64,000 bases of DNA, taken from positions 4,030,001-4,094,000 of the forward strand of contig NZ_JANADR010000001.1 in assembly GCF_024199925.1 (NCBI RefSeq), in the 5' to 3' direction. Shown here in pieces: positions 62,042 through 64,000 of this stretch. Origin of the DNA: Bradyrhizobium sp. CCGUVB1N3 (GTDB lineage Bacteria > Pseudomonadota > Alphaproteobacteria > Rhizobiales > Xanthobacteraceae). Made by a program: the position numbers and the translations under genes. The notes under the pieces were generated by a model, which saw nothing but the letters and a program-made list of their open reading frames with translations, had not been told where the DNA came from and did not search any database. The stretch's first letter is position 1. Every line of letters begins with the position of its first letter.

Positions 62042-62815
62042 TCAGTACTTCGCGACGAGCGGGCCACCCCAGCGGTAGTTCAGGCGAACCAGGCCGATGT
62101 CGACGTCCTGACCAATACGGCCGGTTCCTGCAAAAGCGCCCGGCGGAAGACCAAAGACCCCAGTGAAGTAGAAGTTCACGTCGCGATGACCCATGAACAG
62201 GTGATCGTACTCAAGACCGACCGACCAGTTCGGAGCGAAGCCAAATTCGAGGCCGGCCCCCACCGCGCCGCCCCAGCGCGTTTCGCTTGCAGTGTCGATC
62301 GCCAGCCCGGTCGGAATATCGAAAGCTCGGTATTTGTCCCTGACGACTGCAGCGCCACCCTTCACATAGAGCAGCACGTTGTTCCAGGAGTAGCCGACCT
62401 GGCCCGTGAACAGCCCGAACGCATCGATCTTTGATTCATCCTGGACGTTCGCAAAGACGAGGTTGGCGTTGGACCCCCTGAAATCGGCCCAGTTGCCCTG
62501 TGCCTCCACGCCGAACACCCAGTTCGCCGTCTGCCAGCGGTAGCCGATCTGACCGCCGACGGTGCCCCCTGTGGCGTCGTGGCACCCCATAAAAACGGGC
62601 GGAGCGACGAGCACACCAGCCATATTGACCAGGTCCCAGCACTTGTGGGCGGAGCCTCCGCCGCCATTGATGCCGATGTAGAAGCCGCTCCAATCATAGA
62701 CCGGAGCCACTATGGGAGGGGGCGCTTTGGTGTATGGCCGCGCCGCCAGATCAGCGGCCGAGGCAGGAGCGACGAGCGCGATCAGAGCAATCGTGCCCAG
62801 CAAGATCTTCTTCAT
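62042..62815 (-). CDS. Outer-membrane beta-barrel protein (Omp25/opacity type)
   Basis: A 257-residue outer-membrane protein. Signal peptide MKKILLGTIALIALVAPASA. The mature start DLAARPYTKAPPPIVAPVYD is typical of rhizobial Omp25/Omp31-like porin-family proteins. Barrel text: WSGFYIGINGGGGSAHKCWD, GGQIGYRWQTANWVFGVEAQ, RWGGAVGAGLEFGFAPNWSV, GLEYDHLFMGHRDVNFYF, and the last strand RLNYRWGGPLVAKY. About eight strands. GGAG precedes ATG 62815. Confidence 0.92.
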   Translation of the reverse strand: MKKILLGTIALIALVAPASAADLAARPYTKAPPPIVAPVYDWSGFYIGINGGGGSAHKCWDLVNMAGVLVAPPVFMGCHDATGGTVGGQIGYRWQTANWVFGVEAQGNWADFRGSNANLVFANVQDESKIDAFGLFTGQVGYSWNNVLLYVKGGAAVVRDKYRAFDIPTGLAIDTASETRWGGAVGAGLEFGFAPNWSVGLEYDHLFMGHRDVNFYFTGVFGLPPGAFAGTGRIGQDVDIGLVRLNYRWGGPLVAKY

Positions 62816-63001
62816 GGTGTCGACTCCGAATCGAATCTACTGCGGAGCCCCCACGCACAACCTATCATTGTCCTCCAAAATTCACGTCACCCGAACGCCA
62901 CACCGCGGAGAAAGGTGAGAGTTCCTCAACCGGACGTTGATACCGCAGCCATCGCGGATTTTGCCTGGCTCATGGCGCGTAGCTTGTAGAGCGCAGAAGC
63001 C

Positions 63002-63123
63002 GTAGGGTGGGTTAGCGTCAGCGTAACCCACCGCTTCTTAGCAGGTGGAAAGCAAAGAGGTGGGTTACGCTTCCGCCTTCGCTCTTCGAGCGACGGCGGA
63101 CAAGTCGCTTACCTACCCTACTC
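63002..63123. repeat. Long inverted repeat, family E
   Basis: GTAGGGTGGGTTAGCGTCAG, GTAACCCACCGC at the left; GAGGTGGGTTACGCTTCCGC and TTACCTACCCTAC at the right. Second copy of 38387-38525. It fills the gap before the GMC oxidoreductase stop. Confidence 0.8.
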
Positions 63124-63124
63124 C

Positions 63125-64000
63125 TCACGCCACCGCCGTTTCCGGCACGTTCGCCGCTTCCATCGGCTGCTTGCCGCGGATCAAATCCGAGGCGCGGTCC
63201 GCAATCATCATCGTCGAGGCGTTGAGGTTCGCCGAGATCATGCGTGGCATCACGGAGGCGTCGACGACGCGCAGGCCTTGGAGACCGTGGACGCGGAGCT
63301 GATCGTCGACCACGGCCCAGGTGGACTCGGCCGGGCCCATGCGGCAGGTGCAGCCGGGGTGGAAGGTGGTGGTGCCGCGCTCGGTTGCTGCCGCGAGGAA
63401 TTCGTCATCCGTGTTGATGTTCGGCCCCGGGAAATCCTCGTAGGCGTAATAGGGCGACAGCGGCACGGACTTGAGCAGGCGCCGCGCGAGCTTCATGCCG
63501 CCGACGATGACGCGGCGGTCGAGCTCGGCGTCGAGATAGTTGGTCTGGATGATCGGCGGGGCAAAGGGATCGCTCGAGCGGATGCGGACATAGCCGCGGC
63601 TTTCCGGGCGCTGCTGCCAGGAGGCGACCGTCATGCCGGGCTCGTCCTCGAGCTGGCCCTGCACGCCTTCCTTGTAACTCGCCGGCGTGAAGGTGAGCTG
63701 GAGGTCCGAGCGATCCGGACTCTCGCCCGAATACCAGAAGCAATAGACCATGGTCGGCGACAGCGACAGCAAGCCGCGGCGCGCCGTCGCCCATTTCAGC
63801 GCCTCGACCCAGAGACGCCAGCCGCGGCGGAGCTCGTTGATGGTCTTGATGTCCTTGACGCGCGCCACCGTGCGCGGCGCGTAATGGTCCTGCAAGCCTT
63901 CGCCGACCGGGAGCGCGTGGCGCACCGCGATGCCGTGCGATTGCAGCAGATCGGGCGAGCCGACGCCGGAGAGCTGGAGGAGCTGCGGCGAATTATAGGT
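63125..64000 (-). CDS. GMC oxidoreductase, C-terminal part (gene continues past the window)
   Basis: The last 291 codons of a glucose-methanol-choline oxidoreductase. GMC signature 2 is at the very edge (TYNSPQLLQLSGVGSP). The substrate domain has YFWYSGESPDRSD-like text (MVYCFWYSGESPDRSDLQLT), then RIRSSDPFAPPIIQTNYLDA, FHPGCTCRMGPAE with the catalytic His, and VVDASVMPRMISANLNASTM with the Asn/His partner. These are typical choline or alcohol dehydrogenase-like proteins; the FAD-binding N-terminus lies outside the window. The GTG at 63925 is internal, not the start. Confidence 0.92.
   Translation of the reverse strand, partial: TYNSPQLLQLSGVGSPDLLQSHGIAVRHALPVGEGLQDHYAPRTVARVKDIKTINELRRGWRLWVEALKWATARRGLLSLSPTMVYCFWYSGESPDRSDLQLTFTPASYKEGVQGQLEDEPGMTVASWQQRPESRGYVRIRSSDPFAPPIIQTNYLDAELDRRVIVGGMKLARRLLKSVPLSPYYAYEDFPGPNINTDDEFLAAATERGTTTFHPGCTCRMGPAESTWAVVDDQLRVHGLQGLRVVDASVMPRMISANLNASTMMIADRASDLIRGKQPMEAANVPETAVA

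Overview
The window is high-GC DNA of an alphaproteobacterium, most probably Bradyrhizobium or a close relative in the Nitrobacteraceae. Five things point there: a TPP-riboswitch-controlled thi operon, Irr-type iron control elements next to bacterioferritin, a perfect CtrA-type box, a Rhodobacter-type PmtA, and several families of palindromic intergenic repeats. It looks like ordinary chromosome. I see no phage, IS element, rRNA, tRNA or CRISPR array.

Layout. 1-5.9 kb: an ABC exporter, then an EmrA/EmrB-type efflux operon divergent from a TetR gene with a 21-bp dyad operator between them. 6-12 kb: small proteins, an extensin-like lipoprotein, DUF2147 and FecR-domain proteins. 12-18.4 kb: a NUDIX hydrolase and a membrane-lipid neighbourhood (phosphatidylserine decarboxylase, class III aminotransferase, His-rich membrane protein, PE N-methyltransferase, glycosyltransferase). 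18.6-27.5 kb: an L,D-transpeptidase, a GIY-YIG gene broken by a TAG, a PcaB-like lyase with a 32-bp dyad at its promoter, GNAT and SMP-30 genes, MAPEG, DUF4403, a LivK-type binding protein and a PRC-barrel protein. 28.5-30.6 kb: an OmpR/EnvZ-type two-component pair. 31.8-36.9 kb: the thiamine operon thiO-thiS-thiG-thiE-thiC. 36.9-39.3 kb: a mismatch DNA glycosylase, one intact GST and one GST split by an in-frame TGA. 39.5-46.6 kb: secreted small proteins, RidA, a J-domain protein, a small Fis-type HTH protein behind the CtrA box, a cytosolic collagen-like protein and a MetX-like exported hydrolase. 46.6-48.5 kb: a PPOX flavoprotein, then bfr and bfd, each with an ICE-like box. 48.5-57.7 kb: small envelope proteins, MltB-type transglycosylase, EttA, a hydroxyacid dehydrogenase and a second L,D-transpeptidase. 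57.7-64 kb: two sulfurtransferases, a VWA/MoxR pair, GlsB-type protein, an outer-membrane barrel and the C-terminal part of a GMC oxidoreductase.

What stands out: (i) three separate tandem pairs of small exported or membrane paralogs; (ii) two otherwise intact genes, each interrupted by one nonsense codon at a conserved aromatic residue; (iii) a 33-triplet Gly-X-Y protein next to a CtrA-box HTH gene; (iv) palindromic repeats in nearly every convergent intergenic gap and twice inside the thi operon; (v) two very small predicted membrane proteins of 27 and 29 residues with good ribosome-binding sites. All functions are read from sequence by eye; no search was run.
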